Origin: Actinoplanes sp. TBRC 11911 | Lineage (GTDB): Bacteria > Actinomycetota > Actinomycetes > Mycobacteriales > Micromonosporaceae | NCBI RefSeq assembly: GCF_012933445.1 | Contig: NZ_JABBNC010000052.1 | Location: 1 to 53,257, forward strand | Direction of reading: 5' to 3' | Length of the DNA stretch: 53,257 bases | Shown: piece after piece, positions 1 through 9,323 of the stretch | Numbering within the stretch: the stretch's first letter is position 1 | Layout of the letters: the number at the start of each line of letters is the position of its first letter | Position numbers and translations under genes: made by a program | Notes under the pieces: model-generated | Database searches by the model: none | Seen by the model: the letters and a program-made list of their open reading frames with translations, nothing else | What the model was told of the DNA's origin: nothing

Positions 1-259
1 ATACGAGCCATAACTCTCCAAGGTTCACATCCGGCGGGTAAAGCCCACGGACCAAAAGCCGTATTACTTGACAAAAGGTCCCTCCACAATGGACGAGACT
101 CCCACATCGCGGACGCCGGGTCCAGAACGTGGTCGCCGATCCCAGTGGGCGGCCGCCGATCCCACATGATGGAAGTGCCGCGCGCCACTGACCGGGCGCC
201 GTCCCAATCCGAGTCGGCGCTCCGATCGGCGGGAACGAGCCCTTGCGAGTGGCGGACGT
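1..259. other. no supported gene; short direct repeat
   Basis: I see no convincing coding region at this edge of the window. Two imperfect 14-base copies (ggtcgccgatccca at 131-144, ggccgccgatccca at 151-164) form a tandem repeat with 20-base period. The segment lies downstream of the minus-strand LOG-family gene. Confidence 0.4.
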
Positions 260-1462
260 CTAGGACATCGACAACGCGGCCATCGCCACGTCCAGCGAGT
301 CGGTCACCACGACCAGATGTGACTGATCACCGTGCGGCGACTTGGCCAGCAGGGGCCGTAACAGCGCCTCGACCGGCAGCGCACGCCAATGCTCGACGCC
401 CAGGAACACGAACGCCCCGGACGGCCCGTCGGTCTGATAGAACGTCTTCGTCGCCGCCTGGAAGATCTCCTGAACCGTGCCCGCCCACCCCGGCGCGAAC
501 ACGATGCCACCGCGGGAAAGACGCAAAATCGAGTCTTCCCGTACGGCGTTGGAGAAGTATTTTCCGATTTGACCCGCGAACAGGTTGGCCGGCTCGTGTC
601 CGTAGAGCCACGTGGGCAGGGCGAGTCCGCCGTGCCGCAGCTTGCCGAGCACATCGGTGACCGCGGCCGGCGGGGCCGGATACCTTTTGCGCACCGCGAT
701 CGCCGCCGCGGTGTACGGGTCGTGGTCCGGAAAGTGCGGTGCCGCCGCGAGCATGTCGATCGCCACCTGCAACTGAGGCGCAGGCCGCGCCGCGAAGTAC
801 GCGCCGAGGTTGGCCGCCTCCATCACGCCCGGCCCGCCGCCGGTGACCACGAGCCGTCCGATCGACGCGAGCCGCCAGGCCAGGGTCGCCGCCATCCGGT
901 ACGCCTCGGAACCGCGCGCCGCCGCGTGCCCGCCCATGATCCCGACCGCGTGCGCGGCGTTGTGCGACCCCACCCAGGTGGCCAGCGCCTTACCGAGCGC
1001 GTTGTCGATTCCCGCGTCGTGCAGTCGCTGGGCGAGCGCCTCCCGAATGTCCGGCGCGGCCCCACCGTGGTCGACGAAGTGCTGGTAGACCACTGTGTCG
1101 TACATGCCGGCGAAGCCACCCTCGGCGAACCCGAACGACAGGTCCTCCGGGGTATAGAGCGTGGCCGGGTGCGTCGGGTAGGGCCGGGCCTCGAACGGCG
1201 GCACCAGGTGCGCGCCCCGGCGGATCAGGTCGATCTCGACCTCCGGACCGGCCAGCCGACACCCCACGAACAGCGTGTCCGCGACGTCGACCCCGGCGAA
1301 GTCGGGCGGGTCCAGGTCGAGCCGCAGCCCCAGAATCACCAGCCCGGCCAGCGACCGCCGGACGAAGTGGACGTCGAACTCGGCCCGCGACTCAACCTCG
1401 AAGGCGGTGCTGTCGAACGGAACATCCCCGCCGAGAACGGGCTGAAGTGGATCGCCAGGCAT
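260..1462 (-). CDS. LOG-family Rossmann nucleotide-binding protein
   Basis: The 400-residue protein carries the two hallmarks of the LOG / lysine-decarboxylase-like family: a VTGGGPGVMEAA phosphate-binding loop in the middle and APGWAGTVQE (the PGGxGTxxE equivalent) in the C-terminal third. Family members cleave nucleoside 5'-monophosphates (as cytokinin riboside phosphate hydrolases) or bind nucleotides. This one is about twice the length of a typical LOG protein, with a roughly 130-residue N-terminal part I cannot assign, so the substrate is uncertain. The ATG at 1462 (MPGDPLQP) is chosen because the reading frame further upstream runs into the divergent DUF3151 gene. Confidence 0.75.
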   Translation of the reverse strand: MPGDPLQPVLGGDVPFDSTAFEVESRAEFDVHFVRRSLAGLVILGLRLDLDPPDFAGVDVADTLFVGCRLAGPEVEIDLIRRGAHLVPPFEARPYPTHPATLYTPEDLSFGFAEGGFAGMYDTVVYQHFVDHGGAAPDIREALAQRLHDAGIDNALGKALATWVGSHNAAHAVGIMGGHAAARGSEAYRMAATLAWRLASIGRLVVTGGGPGVMEAANLGAYFAARPAPQLQVAIDMLAAAPHFPDHDPYTAAAIAVRKRYPAPPAAVTDVLGKLRHGGLALPTWLYGHEPANLFAGQIGKYFSNAVREDSILRLSRGGIVFAPGWAGTVQEIFQAATKTFYQTDGPSGAFVFLGVEHWRALPVEALLRPLLAKSPHGDQSHLVVVTDSLDVAMAALSMS

Positions 1463-1533
1463 GACCCGTAGGGTAGCGACCGGCTGCGCAGGCTGGCCGC
1501 CGGCTGGGATGCGCCGCAGGGTTGAATAGAGCC

Positions 1534-1956
1534 ATGCAGAACCTCCTTCCCGAGCCGCCGGCCACCCTGCTGCCGGCCGATGACGAGGCTGAGAAGGCCC
1601 TCGCCGGGGCACAAGAGACCGGAACCACCGCCGCCTACAAAGCCGTAGCGGCTGCCCACCCCGCGTTCAGTGGCGGCTGGGCCGCGCTGGCCGCCGACGC
1701 GCTGGCCGCCGACGAACCGGTGACCGCGTACGCCTACGCCCGCACCGGGTACCACCGTGGCCTCGACGCGCTGCGCCGCAACGGCTGGAAGGGGAATGGG
1801 CCGATTCCCTGGTCGCACGTGCCCAACCAGGGCTTCCTCCGCTGCCTGCACACGCTGTCGCAGGCCGCCGCCGAGATCGGGGAGGCCGACGAGGCAGCCC
1901 GCTGCGCTCAATTCCTGCGCGACAGCGACCCGGCCGCCGCGGACGCCCTGTCCTGA
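1534..1956 (+). CDS. DUF3151 family protein
   Basis: A 140-residue soluble Ala-rich protein matching the actinobacterial DUF3151 family, which is usually found beside purA, as here. The C-terminal half (WSHVPNQGFLRCLHTLSQAAAEIG) is the conserved part and looks like a short helical, TPR-like repeat ending in a helix with two cysteines. No enzymatic motif is visible and the function is unknown. The ATG at 1534 (MQNLLPEPP) is preferred over an in-frame TTG at 1522. It is divergent from the LOG gene and convergent with the purA operon. Confidence 0.75.
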   Translation: MQNLLPEPPATLLPADDEAEKALAGAQETGTTAAYKAVAAAHPAFSGGWAALAADALAADEPVTAYAYARTGYHRGLDALRRNGWKGNGPIPWSHVPNQGFLRCLHTLSQAAAEIGEADEAARCAQFLRDSDPAAADALS

Positions 1957-2009
1957 CCGTGCACGACATCATCGCCGGGCGGTGAAGGACCGCCGCCCGG
2001 CGCCGGCCG

Positions 2010-2975
2010 TCAGCTCGCGTACACCGCCCAGGCCCCGGCCTCGGTCCACCAGGAACGCTTGCGGTTCATCGATCCCGCGACCCCGTCGTCCAGGAAGTGC
2101 ACCTCGCCGTCGCGCGGCAGCACCGAAACGGCCCGGCCCCGCGCCCGGCGGACCTCGAGGCGTACGCGGGTGCCCCGGAACCGCTGCTTGACGACCTGCG
2201 GGACGGCGACCGCCACCTCGACCCACCCGTCCGTGGGGTCGCCCTCGGCGAGCAGTCGCATGCCGTCGACCTCCGCGTACGCGCCGGCGTTGCCGACCAC
2301 GGCGGCCAGGATCGGTTCCTCGCCGTCGGAGAGGACCGCGTCGTCCACCTCGACCCGGCCGCGCCACGGCACCGCGCGGCCGTCGTCGTCGGATCCGCCG
2401 ACCAGTGCGCCGTCCACGGTGACCGAACCGCCGTCGTTACGCAGCAGGTCAAGCCGACGGACCGGGCCGTTCAGCACCGCCTCGGCCACCCCCTTCGGGG
2501 TGCGCGGCAGCTCGAGCTGCGCGGCCAGGTCGGTCGCGTTGGTGACGTCGAGCGGCAGGATCGCGATCGGCGGAAGGTCCGGGACGGTCCGGTCGCCGGC
2601 GAGCTCGGCCGGACGCTTGCTCGGCGGCGGAGCGTACCGCCGGACGAGCCGGCGCACGACGGCGCGCAACTGACCGTCGGTGGAGGCGGCGACGACGAGC
2701 CGGGTCTTGCTGTCCGTGTCCGGCCAGTCCAGCCCGTCCGCGCGCGGTGGCCCGTCGAGGCGCGCGATGACCTCGTCGATCTCCTTGTCCGAGCCCGCGG
2801 TGATCATCTCGACCCGGGCGCCGGCCGCGGTGAGCGCGTCGGCGCACTCCAGGACCGGCACGCGCGGGGTGGCGCAGGACGTCTTTTCCAAGATGGAGCA
2901 TGCGCCGCCGCACGCGCCGCCGCAGGAGTCCGCGGCGCCGCCCTCGGCGAGGCTGAGCAACACGACGTCGTACAT
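2010..2975 (-). CDS. degenerate diacylglycerol-kinase-like protein
   Basis: The 321-residue protein has the outline of the DAG kinase / sphingosine kinase fold: a segment VVAASTDGQLRAVVRRLVRR where GGDGTlnev is expected, followed by IAILPLDVTNATDLAAQL where the family has lPlGTgNdfAR. The key glycines of the ATP loop are replaced, so it may bind rather than phosphorylate a ligand. The N-terminus carries a cysteine cluster (CGGACGGACSILEKTSC, residues 18-34) that could bind a metal. The ATG at 2975 lies two bases after the purA stop, so it is translationally coupled to purA. Assignment to the fold is by motif resemblance only. Confidence 0.55.
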   Translation of the reverse strand: MYDVVLLSLAEGGAADSCGGACGGACSILEKTSCATPRVPVLECADALTAAGARVEMITAGSDKEIDEVIARLDGPPRADGLDWPDTDSKTRLVVAASTDGQLRAVVRRLVRRYAPPPSKRPAELAGDRTVPDLPPIAILPLDVTNATDLAAQLELPRTPKGVAEAVLNGPVRRLDLLRNDGGSVTVDGALVGGSDDDGRAVPWRGRVEVDDAVLSDGEEPILAAVVGNAGAYAEVDGMRLLAEGDPTDGWVEVAVAVPQVVKQRFRGTRVRLEVRRARGRAVSVLPRDGEVHFLDDGVAGSMNRKRSWWTEAGAWAVYAS

Positions 2976-2977
2976 GA

Positions 2978-4270
2978 TCAGACTCCGCTCAGCACCGAAT
3001 GCCGCTCGATGACCGCTTCCCGGCCCGGCCCGACGCCGACGATCGAGATCCGGGCCCGGACGCGCTGCTCGACGAACTCGACGAAATTCTGCGCTTCCTT
3101 CGGCAGGTCCTCGAAGGTGCGGCAGCCGGAGATGTCCTGTTTCCAGCCCGGCATCGTCTCGTAGATCGGCTCGGCGTGGTGGAAGTCGGTCTGGTTGATC
3201 GGCATCTCCTCGTGCCGAACCCCATTGACCTCGTACGCCACGCAGATCGGAATTTCGTCCAGTCCGTCGTAATTGTCCAGTTTGGTCAGGGCGAAGTCGG
3301 TGACCCCGTTGATGCGCTGCGCGTACCGGCCGATGACCAGGTCGAGCCAGCCGATCCGGCGCGGACGGCCGGTGGTGGTGCCGTACTCCTGGCCGACCTC
3401 GCGCAGGTAGTCGCCGAACTTGTCGTGCAGCTCGGTCGGGAACGGGCCCTCGCCGACCCGGGACGTGAAGGCCTTGAGCACCGCGACCACGCGATCGATC
3501 CGGGTCGGCGGGATGCCGGAGCCGGTGCAGGCGCCGCCCGCTGTCGCGTTCGAGCTGGTCACGAACGGATAGGTGCCGTGGTCGACGTCGAGCAGGGTGG
3601 CCTGACCCGCCTCGCAGAGCACGACCTTGCCGTCGTCGAGCGCCTCGGACAACTCGAGCGCGGTGTCCGCCACGTACGGTCGCAGGCGCTCGGCGTACGC
3701 GATCAGCTCCTTGACCACGTCGTCGGGCTTGACCGCCTGGCGGTTGTAGATCTTCGAGAGCACCTGGTTCTTGAAACCGAGCGCCGCCTCGACCTTCTGC
3801 CGCAGGATCGACTCGTCGAAGAGGTCCTGGATGCGCACGCCGGCGCGGTTCATCTTGTCGGCGTAGGTCGGGCCGATGCCACGGCCGGTCGTGCCGATCC
3901 GGCGGGCGCCCAGGTAACGCTCGCTGACCTTGTCGAGCGATCGGTTGTACGACGGGATGACGTGCGCGTTGGCGCTGATCCGCAGGCGCGACGTGTCGAT
4001 GCCGCGCGCCTCCAGCCCGTCGATCTCCTCGAAGAGCACGCCGAGATCCACCACGACGCCGTTGCCGATCACCGGGACCACGCCGGGCGTCAGGATGCCG
4101 CTGGGCAGCAGATGCAACGCGTATTTCTCACCGTTGATGACCACGGTGTGACCCGCGTTGTTGCCGCCGTTGAACTTGACCACGTAGTCAAGCCGGTCGC
4201 CCAGCAGGTCAGTGGCTTTGCCCTTGCCCTCGTCGCCCCATTGGGCGCCGACCAACACGATCACCGGCAC
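2978..4270 (-). CDS. purA: adenylosuccinate synthetase
   Basis: Joins IMP and aspartate with GTP hydrolysis to adenylosuccinate, the first committed step to AMP. The GTG start at 4270 gives 430 residues, normal for the family, and begins directly with VIVLVGAQWGDEGKGK, the GTP P-loop; NNAGHTVV follows with the catalytic His. TGRGIGPTYADK and the C-terminal KLDNYDGLDEIP base-recognition region are intact. A GGAAGG ribosome site sits about 11 bases upstream. It is divergent from purD and followed after two bases by the DAG-kinase-like gene. Confidence 0.98.
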   Translation of the reverse strand: MPVIVLVGAQWGDEGKGKATDLLGDRLDYVVKFNGGNNAGHTVVINGEKYALHLLPSGILTPGVVPVIGNGVVVDLGVLFEEIDGLEARGIDTSRLRISANAHVIPSYNRSLDKVSERYLGARRIGTTGRGIGPTYADKMNRAGVRIQDLFDESILRQKVEAALGFKNQVLSKIYNRQAVKPDDVVKELIAYAERLRPYVADTALELSEALDDGKVVLCEAGQATLLDVDHGTYPFVTSSNATAGGACTGSGIPPTRIDRVVAVLKAFTSRVGEGPFPTELHDKFGDYLREVGQEYGTTTGRPRRIGWLDLVIGRYAQRINGVTDFALTKLDNYDGLDEIPICVAYEVNGVRHEEMPINQTDFHHAEPIYETMPGWKQDISGCRTFEDLPKEAQNFVEFVEQRVRARISIVGVGPGREAVIERHSVLSGV

Positions 4271-4374
4271 GTCCGTGACGCCTTCCGTCGAACAGGTCGT
4301 ACTCGGGAGTGCCCGGGTACTGCCGAAGTTTACGCGACGTCCCAGCTGTGCGACGTGCGGAAGGAGCTCGCCGG

Positions 4375-4380
4375 TAGGAT
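4375..4380 (+). promoter_or_regulatory. putative -10 box for leaderless purD
   Basis: TAGGAT lies eight bases before the purD GTG at 4389. The purine-rich GGAAGGAG at about 4360 is too far away to serve as ribosome site, so the start codon probably coincides with the transcript start. Confidence 0.45.
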
Positions 4381-4388
4381 CGGCGGCC

Positions 4389-5630
4389 GTGCGCGTACTT
4401 CTGATCGGATCCGGTGGCCGCGAGCACGCTCTGGCCATCGGTCTCGCCGCCGACCCGTCCGTCGACTTCCTGGCCGCGGCCCCGGGTAACCCCGGCATCG
4501 CTCAGGTCGCCCAGCTGCGTCAGGTCACCGCCACCGACCCGGCAGCGGTCGCCGCGCTCGCCGTCGAGCTGGCCGCCGACCTCGTGGTGATCGGACCGGA
4601 GGCGCCGCTGGTGGCCGGGGTCGCCGATGCCGTACGCGCCAAGGGAATCGCCTGCTTCGGACCGACCGCCGCGGCCGCCCGGCTGGAGGGGTCGAAGGCG
4701 TTCGCGAAGGAGGTCATGGCCGCGGCGGGCGTGCCCACCGCGCGCTCCTACTCCTGCGACGACTCGGCCGCCGTGGACCGGGCACTAGCCGATCTCGGTG
4801 CGCCGTACGTGGTGAAGGACGACGGCCTGGCCGCGGGCAAGGGCGTGGTGGTCACCGACTCGCTCGAGGACGCCCGGCGGCATGCCGCCGACTGCGGAAA
4901 AGTCGTGATCGAAGAGTATTTGTCCGGCCCGGAGGTCTCCCTCTTCGTGGTCACCGACGGCACCGCGGCGGTGCCGCTGATGCCGGCCCAGGATTTCAAG
5001 CGCCTGGCCGACGGCGATGCCGGGCCGAACACCGGCGGCATGGGCGCGTACGCCCCGCTGAGCTGGGCGCCGGACGACCTGGTGCCCCGGGTGATGCGCG
5101 AGACGGTGGAGCCGACGCTGGCCGAGATGCGGCGCCGCGGCACCCCGTTCGCCGGGCTGCTCTACGTCGGCCTCGCGCTGACGCCGGACGGCCCGAAGGT
5201 GATCGAGTTCAACGCCCGCTTCGGCGACCCGGAGACCCAGGTGGTGCTCGCCATGCTGGAGACGCCGCTCGGTGGCCTGCTGCAGGCGGCGGCGACCGGC
5301 ACGCTGGCCGCGCACCCGCCGTTGCGCTGGCGGGAGGGCGCGGCGGTCACGGTCGTGGTGGCGAGCGCCGACTACCCCGGTACGCCGCGGACCGGTGACG
5401 TGATCACCGGCGCCGACGTCCCCGGGGTGATCCACGCCGGCACCGCCCGTCGCGACGACGGCGCCCTGGTCTCGGCCGGCGGGCGCGTGCTCAGCGTGAC
5501 CGCCACCGGCCCGGACCTGGCCGCCGCCCGCGACTCCGCGTACGCGCTGGTGGACGGCGTGCGCTTGGACGGCGCCCAGTTCCGCACGGACATCGCGTTG
5601 GGCGCGGTCGAGGGCCGCATCCAGGCATAA
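4389..5630 (+). CDS. purD: phosphoribosylamine-glycine ligase (GAR synthetase)
   Basis: ATP-grasp enzyme that joins phosphoribosylamine and glycine, step two of de novo purine synthesis. The 413 residues begin VRVLLIGSGGREHALA, contain the GNPG loop, the ATP-grasp core (YVVKDDGLAAGKGVVV) and the metal-binding EFNARFGDPE near residue 275. The GTG at 4389 is set by homology and by the upstream -10-like box; earlier in-frame starts would add about 59 residues with no family similarity and overlap purA. Confidence 0.97.
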   Translation: MRVLLIGSGGREHALAIGLAADPSVDFLAAAPGNPGIAQVAQLRQVTATDPAAVAALAVELAADLVVIGPEAPLVAGVADAVRAKGIACFGPTAAAARLEGSKAFAKEVMAAAGVPTARSYSCDDSAAVDRALADLGAPYVVKDDGLAAGKGVVVTDSLEDARRHAADCGKVVIEEYLSGPEVSLFVVTDGTAAVPLMPAQDFKRLADGDAGPNTGGMGAYAPLSWAPDDLVPRVMRETVEPTLAEMRRRGTPFAGLLYVGLALTPDGPKVIEFNARFGDPETQVVLAMLETPLGGLLQAAATGTLAAHPPLRWREGAAVTVVVASADYPGTPRTGDVITGADVPGVIHAGTARRDDGALVSAGGRVLSVTATGPDLAAARDSAYALVDGVRLDGAQFRTDIALGAVEGRIQA

Positions 5631-5757
5631 TTCGCAGACGTACGCCGTCGCCGGAACGGTCCCGGCGGCCGCGCCCCGCTGAGTGCAACAACAGCTCCTC
5701 ACGCCCGACCGGGCTGTCCCGGCCAGCAAAAGCGGGCCGGGCCAGGTCAGAAGTTGG

Positions 5758-6210
5758 TCACGCGCGCGGGATGTCGAAGAGCTTGGCCACGTTGGCGGCG
5801 AGGCCCAGGTCGCCCTTGGCCTTGATCTTGCCGGTCATGAACATCATCATCGGGTTCCCGTCGCCCGAGACGACCTTGAGGAACGTGACCGGGTCCATGG
5901 TCATGGACAGCTTGGGGTCGCGGACCGGCTCCTTGGTGACCGTGCAGGCGCCGTTCTCGATCACCGTCTCGTAGGTGTCGGTCGCGCCGCCGGTCCCGCC
6001 CGAGATGTTCCAGTGGATGACGGCCTGGGTGCTGCCCGCCTTCTCCGCGCGGAACAGCGTCGGCATGCGGTCGAACACCTCGTCGAGGATCTTGGTGCGT
6101 GCGTCGCCGCCCATCACGTCGGCGATCTGGGAGTCCGGCGTCTTCTTGACGAGCTGCGCGAACTCCTTGGGGCCGATCGTGCTGAGCGACTCCGGGTTGA
6201 AATCAGTCAT
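5758..6210 (-). CDS. SCP2 sterol-binding domain protein
   Basis: A 150-residue single-domain protein. The C-terminal half has the SCP-2 pattern: a strand-rich middle ending in DPVTFLKVVSGDGNPMMMFMTGKIKAKGDLGLAANVAKLF, where 'tGKikvkGD' is the family signature. Such proteins hold lipids or acyl-CoAs in a hydrophobic cavity; no natural ligand can be read from sequence. Two ATGs are adjacent (6213, 6210). The second gives a better six-base spacing from AAAGG. It is divergent from the MFS gene. Confidence 0.85.
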   Translation of the reverse strand: MTDFNPESLSTIGPKEFAQLVKKTPDSQIADVMGGDARTKILDEVFDRMPTLFRAEKAGSTQAVIHWNISGGTGGATDTYETVIENGACTVTKEPVRDPKLSMTMDPVTFLKVVSGDGNPMMMFMTGKIKAKGDLGLAANVAKLFDIPRA

Positions 6211-6307
6211 CATCAACCTTTCGGAACGGGACCAGAACCTACCCGCCAGTAACAGTAACGATAAGTTGCTTCGCCGTGCAGTGTGCCACCTGCCGATGGG
6301 AGACCGA

Positions 6308-7570
6308 ATGAATGCGCTGGCGCCACTGCGGTACATCCCCTTCCGGTGTCTGATCGCCGGCCGCACCGTCAACGCCCTGGGTAACGCCTTCGCCCCGATC
6401 GCCCTTGCCTTCGCGGTGCTCGATCTGACCGGCTCGGCCACCGACCTCGGTCTCGTGGTCGGCACCCGCATGCTGGTCAACGTTCTGTTCCTGCTCTTCG
6501 GCGGGGTGCTCGCCGACCGTCTGCCCAAGCACCTGCTGATGGTCGGATCGAGCCTCGCCGCGGCGGCCACTCAGGGCGTGGTGGCCACCCTGGTGCTCAC
6601 CCATACCGCGACGATCCCGCTGCTCATCGGCCTTGCCGCGCTGAACGGGATGGTCGGTGCGCTGGCCATGCCGGCGAGCGCGGCGATCCTGCCGCAGACC
6701 GTTCCGGCCGACGTGCGGCAGCAGGCCAACGCTCTGAACCGGCTGTCGCTGAACGGCGCGGCGCTGCTCGGCGCGCCGCTGGCCGGCGTCGTGGTGGCGG
6801 CGGCCGGCCCGGGCGTCGGCATTGCGGTCGACGGGGTGGCGTTCGCGATCAGCGCGCTCTGTTTCGCCCCGCTGCGCGCCGTCGCCTTGCCCGCGGCGGA
6901 GGCGACGTCGCGATCGAACGTGCTGTTGGATCTGCGGACCGGGTGGTCGGAATTCCGTTCTCGCACCTGGCTCTGGGTCGTGGTGGCCGGGTTCTGCGTG
7001 CTGAACGCGGCCTGGACCGGGGCCATGGTGGTCCTCGGTCCGCTCGTCGCGGATGCCACGATCGGGCGCCGGGGCTGGGGATTCGTGCTGGCTGCGGAGA
7101 CCGCCGGCATGATCGTCGGGGCGTTGATCGCGCTACGGCTCCGGATCCGCCGGCTGCTCTTCTTCGGGGTCTGCTGTTGTGTCCCCTTCGGACTGCCGGT
7201 CCTGTTCCTCGGGATATATCCGCACTTGTGGGTGCTGGTTCTGGCGGCTCTGGTGGCCGGGCTGACGATCGAACAGTTCGGCGTCGCGTGGGAGACGACG
7301 ATGCAGGAACACGTGCCGGCCGACAAGCTCGCCCGGGTCTACTCCTACGACATGGTCGGCTCGTTCATCGCGATCCCGGTGGGCGAGATGCTGGTGGGAC
7401 CGATCTCGGGTGCCGCCGGGGTCGAGACCACCCTGATCGGCGCGTTCCTGCTGACCACGCTGGCCTCGCTGGCGATGCTGAGCAGCCGGGCGGTGCGCAC
7501 GCTGCGTCACGAGCTGCCCGAACCAGGCCCGCAGCTTGTCGCGAAGCCCGTGGGAGAATCGACGGCGTGA
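6308..7570 (+). CDS. MFS transporter (EntS/DHA3-like)
   Basis: A 420-residue integral membrane protein with about 12 hydrophobic segments. The N-terminal GRTVNALGNAFAPIALAFAVLDLTGS and the loop GGVLADRLPKH (motif A variant between TM2 and TM3) fit the MFS_3 / enterobactin-exporter-like branch, which usually exports small molecules. Its stop codon overlaps the purB GTG (GTGA at 7567-7570), so the two are cotranscribed; the transport substrate is unknown and no purine link beyond position is visible. Confidence 0.85.
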   Translation: MNALAPLRYIPFRCLIAGRTVNALGNAFAPIALAFAVLDLTGSATDLGLVVGTRMLVNVLFLLFGGVLADRLPKHLLMVGSSLAAAATQGVVATLVLTHTATIPLLIGLAALNGMVGALAMPASAAILPQTVPADVRQQANALNRLSLNGAALLGAPLAGVVVAAAGPGVGIAVDGVAFAISALCFAPLRAVALPAAEATSRSNVLLDLRTGWSEFRSRTWLWVVVAGFCVLNAAWTGAMVVLGPLVADATIGRRGWGFVLAAETAGMIVGALIALRLRIRRLLFFGVCCCVPFGLPVLFLGIYPHLWVLVLAALVAGLTIEQFGVAWETTMQEHVPADKLARVYSYDMVGSFIAIPVGEMLVGPISGAAGVETTLIGAFLLTTLASLAMLSSRAVRTLRHELPEPGPQLVAKPVGESTA

Positions 7571-8988
7571 CCATCCCGAACGTCCTCGCCGCTCGCTACG
7601 CCTCCGCCGATCTCGTGACCCTCTGGTCGCCGGAGGAGAAGATCCGGATGGAACGGCGGCTCTGGCTGGCCGTTCTGCGTGCGCAACGAGACCTGGGCGT
7701 GTCCGTGCCGGCCGGCGCCGTCGAGGCGTACGAGAAAGTCTTGGATCGGGTTGACCTCGAGTCCATCGCCGCACGTGAGCGCGTCACCCGGCACGATGTG
7801 AAGGCGCGGATCGAGGAGTTCAGCGCGCTCGCCGGCTTCGAGCAGATCCACAAAGGCATGACGTCGCGCGACCTCACCGAGAACGTGGAGCAGCTGCAGA
7901 TCCGCGGCTCGATGCTGCTGATCCGGGACCGCGTCGTCGCGACGCTGGCCCGGCTCGCCACCCTCGCGGTCGAGCATTCCGATCTGGTGATGACCGGGCG
8001 GTCGCACAACGTGGCGGCACAAGCGACCACGCTCGGTAAGCGGTTCGCTTCGGCGGCTCAGGAGCTCCTGGTGGCGTACGAGCGGCTCGATGATCTGATC
8101 GGGCGCTATCCGTTGCGCGGCATCAAGGGCCCGGTCGGCACCGCGGCGGACCAGCTCGACCTGCTGGACGGCGACTACGAGGCGCTGGCCGTGCTCGAGC
8201 AGCGGGTGGCCTCGCATCTCGGGTTCAACCGGGTGCTGACCAGCGTCGGGCAGGTCTATCCGCGGTCGCTGGACTTCGACGTGGTCTCGGCGCTGGCGCA
8301 GGTCGTGGCCGCGCCGTCGTCGCTGGCCACCACGATCCGGCTGATGGTCGGCCAGGAGCTGGTGACCGAGGGCTTCAAGCCGGGCCAGGTCGGCTCGTCG
8401 GCGATGCCGCACAAGATGAACACGCGCTCGTCCGAGCGGGTCAACGGGCTCGCCGTCATCGTCCGCGGCTATCTGTCCATGATCGGCGAACTGGCCGGCG
8501 ACCAGTGGAACGAGGGCGACGTCTCGTGCTCGGTCGTGCGCCGGGTCGCGCTGCCGGACGCGTTCTTCGCCACCGACGGGCTGTTCCAGACGTTCCTCAC
8601 GGTGCTCGACGAGTTCGGCGCCTACCCCGCGGTGATCGCTCGTGAGCTCGACCGCTTCCTGCCGTTCCTGTCCTCCACCAAGATCTTGGTGGCGGCGGTG
8701 CGCAAGGGCGTCGGCCGCGAGGTGGCACATGAGGTGATCAAGGAGCACTCGGTCGCGGTGGCGCTCGCCATGCGCGAGAAGGGCGTGCTGGTGAACGACC
8801 TGTTCGACCGGCTCGCCGCGGACGAGCGACTGCACCTGAGCCGGGCCGAGATCGACACGCTGGTGGCGGACCGGGCCGCCTTCGTCGGTGCGGCGCCGTC
8901 GCAGGTCAGCGAGGTGGCCGACCGGGTGGCGACGATCGTCGCGGCGCACCCGCAGGCAGCGGGTTACGCGCCCGCACCCATTCTCTGA
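7567..8988 (+). CDS. purB: adenylosuccinate lyase
   Basis: Catalyses two fumarate-releasing steps: SAICAR to AICAR and adenylosuccinate to AMP. The 473-residue protein shows the superfamily signature SSAMPHKMNTRSSERV with the catalytic loop serine, HKGMTSRDLTENVEQ (His motif), and TGRSHNVAAQATTLGKR. The GTG start at 7567 overlaps the MFS stop; longer frames upstream are shadows of the MFS gene. Size and motifs are those of the actinobacterial enzyme. Confidence 0.97.
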   Translation: MTIPNVLAARYASADLVTLWSPEEKIRMERRLWLAVLRAQRDLGVSVPAGAVEAYEKVLDRVDLESIAARERVTRHDVKARIEEFSALAGFEQIHKGMTSRDLTENVEQLQIRGSMLLIRDRVVATLARLATLAVEHSDLVMTGRSHNVAAQATTLGKRFASAAQELLVAYERLDDLIGRYPLRGIKGPVGTAADQLDLLDGDYEALAVLEQRVASHLGFNRVLTSVGQVYPRSLDFDVVSALAQVVAAPSSLATTIRLMVGQELVTEGFKPGQVGSSAMPHKMNTRSSERVNGLAVIVRGYLSMIGELAGDQWNEGDVSCSVVRRVALPDAFFATDGLFQTFLTVLDEFGAYPAVIARELDRFLPFLSSTKILVAAVRKGVGREVAHEVIKEHSVAVALAMREKGVLVNDLFDRLAADERLHLSRAEIDTLVADRAAFVGAAPSQVSEVADRVATIVAAHPQAAGYAPAPIL

Positions 8989-9323
8989 GCCGGATTGGCG
9001 CCGCCGAGGTGCGGCGGAGCTCGACCCTCGCACCGCACCCCGGCGGAATTCAAGGTGCCGGGCGGCGGTGGGGGCGACCGCCGCCGGCTCATCGGAGATC
9101 GATGTCCTGACGGTACGAGGTGGTAGCAACACGGCCAACCCTCCAGTTGCCACATATCACCGTGTGATGGATGAGCTGCCGCGCTCGATCATTGATCTGT
9201 GATCACTGTCGAGACTGCCTGCTCAGAGGGTGTGGTGTTGCCCTGGCGACACCGGGCGATGGGCTCTTGGCGAGGGTCACAAGGTAGGCTCGCGATGCTT
9301 ACACCTATCAGTCAGGAGTGCCC
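8989..9323. other. 335-base intergenic region upstream of purS
   Basis: No gene recognised. It separates purB from purSQL and probably holds the purS promoter: a TAGGCT -10-like box at 9285-9290, and a small inverted repeat (TGATC-TGT-GATCA) around 9194-9206. The spacing to a -35 box is not convincing. No riboswitch fold recognised by eye. Confidence 0.4.

Noticed and set aside
2999..4489. 496-residue plus-strand frame across purA
   Set aside because: Antisense shadow of purA; Asp/Arg/Val-rich composition with no domain.
7507..9153. 548-residue minus-strand frame across purB
   Set aside because: Antisense to purB and without motifs; a by-product of high GC codon bias.
8989..9323. purine riboswitch upstream of purS
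   Set aside because: No conserved purine-aptamer junction sequences visible; such riboswitches are not expected in this lineage.
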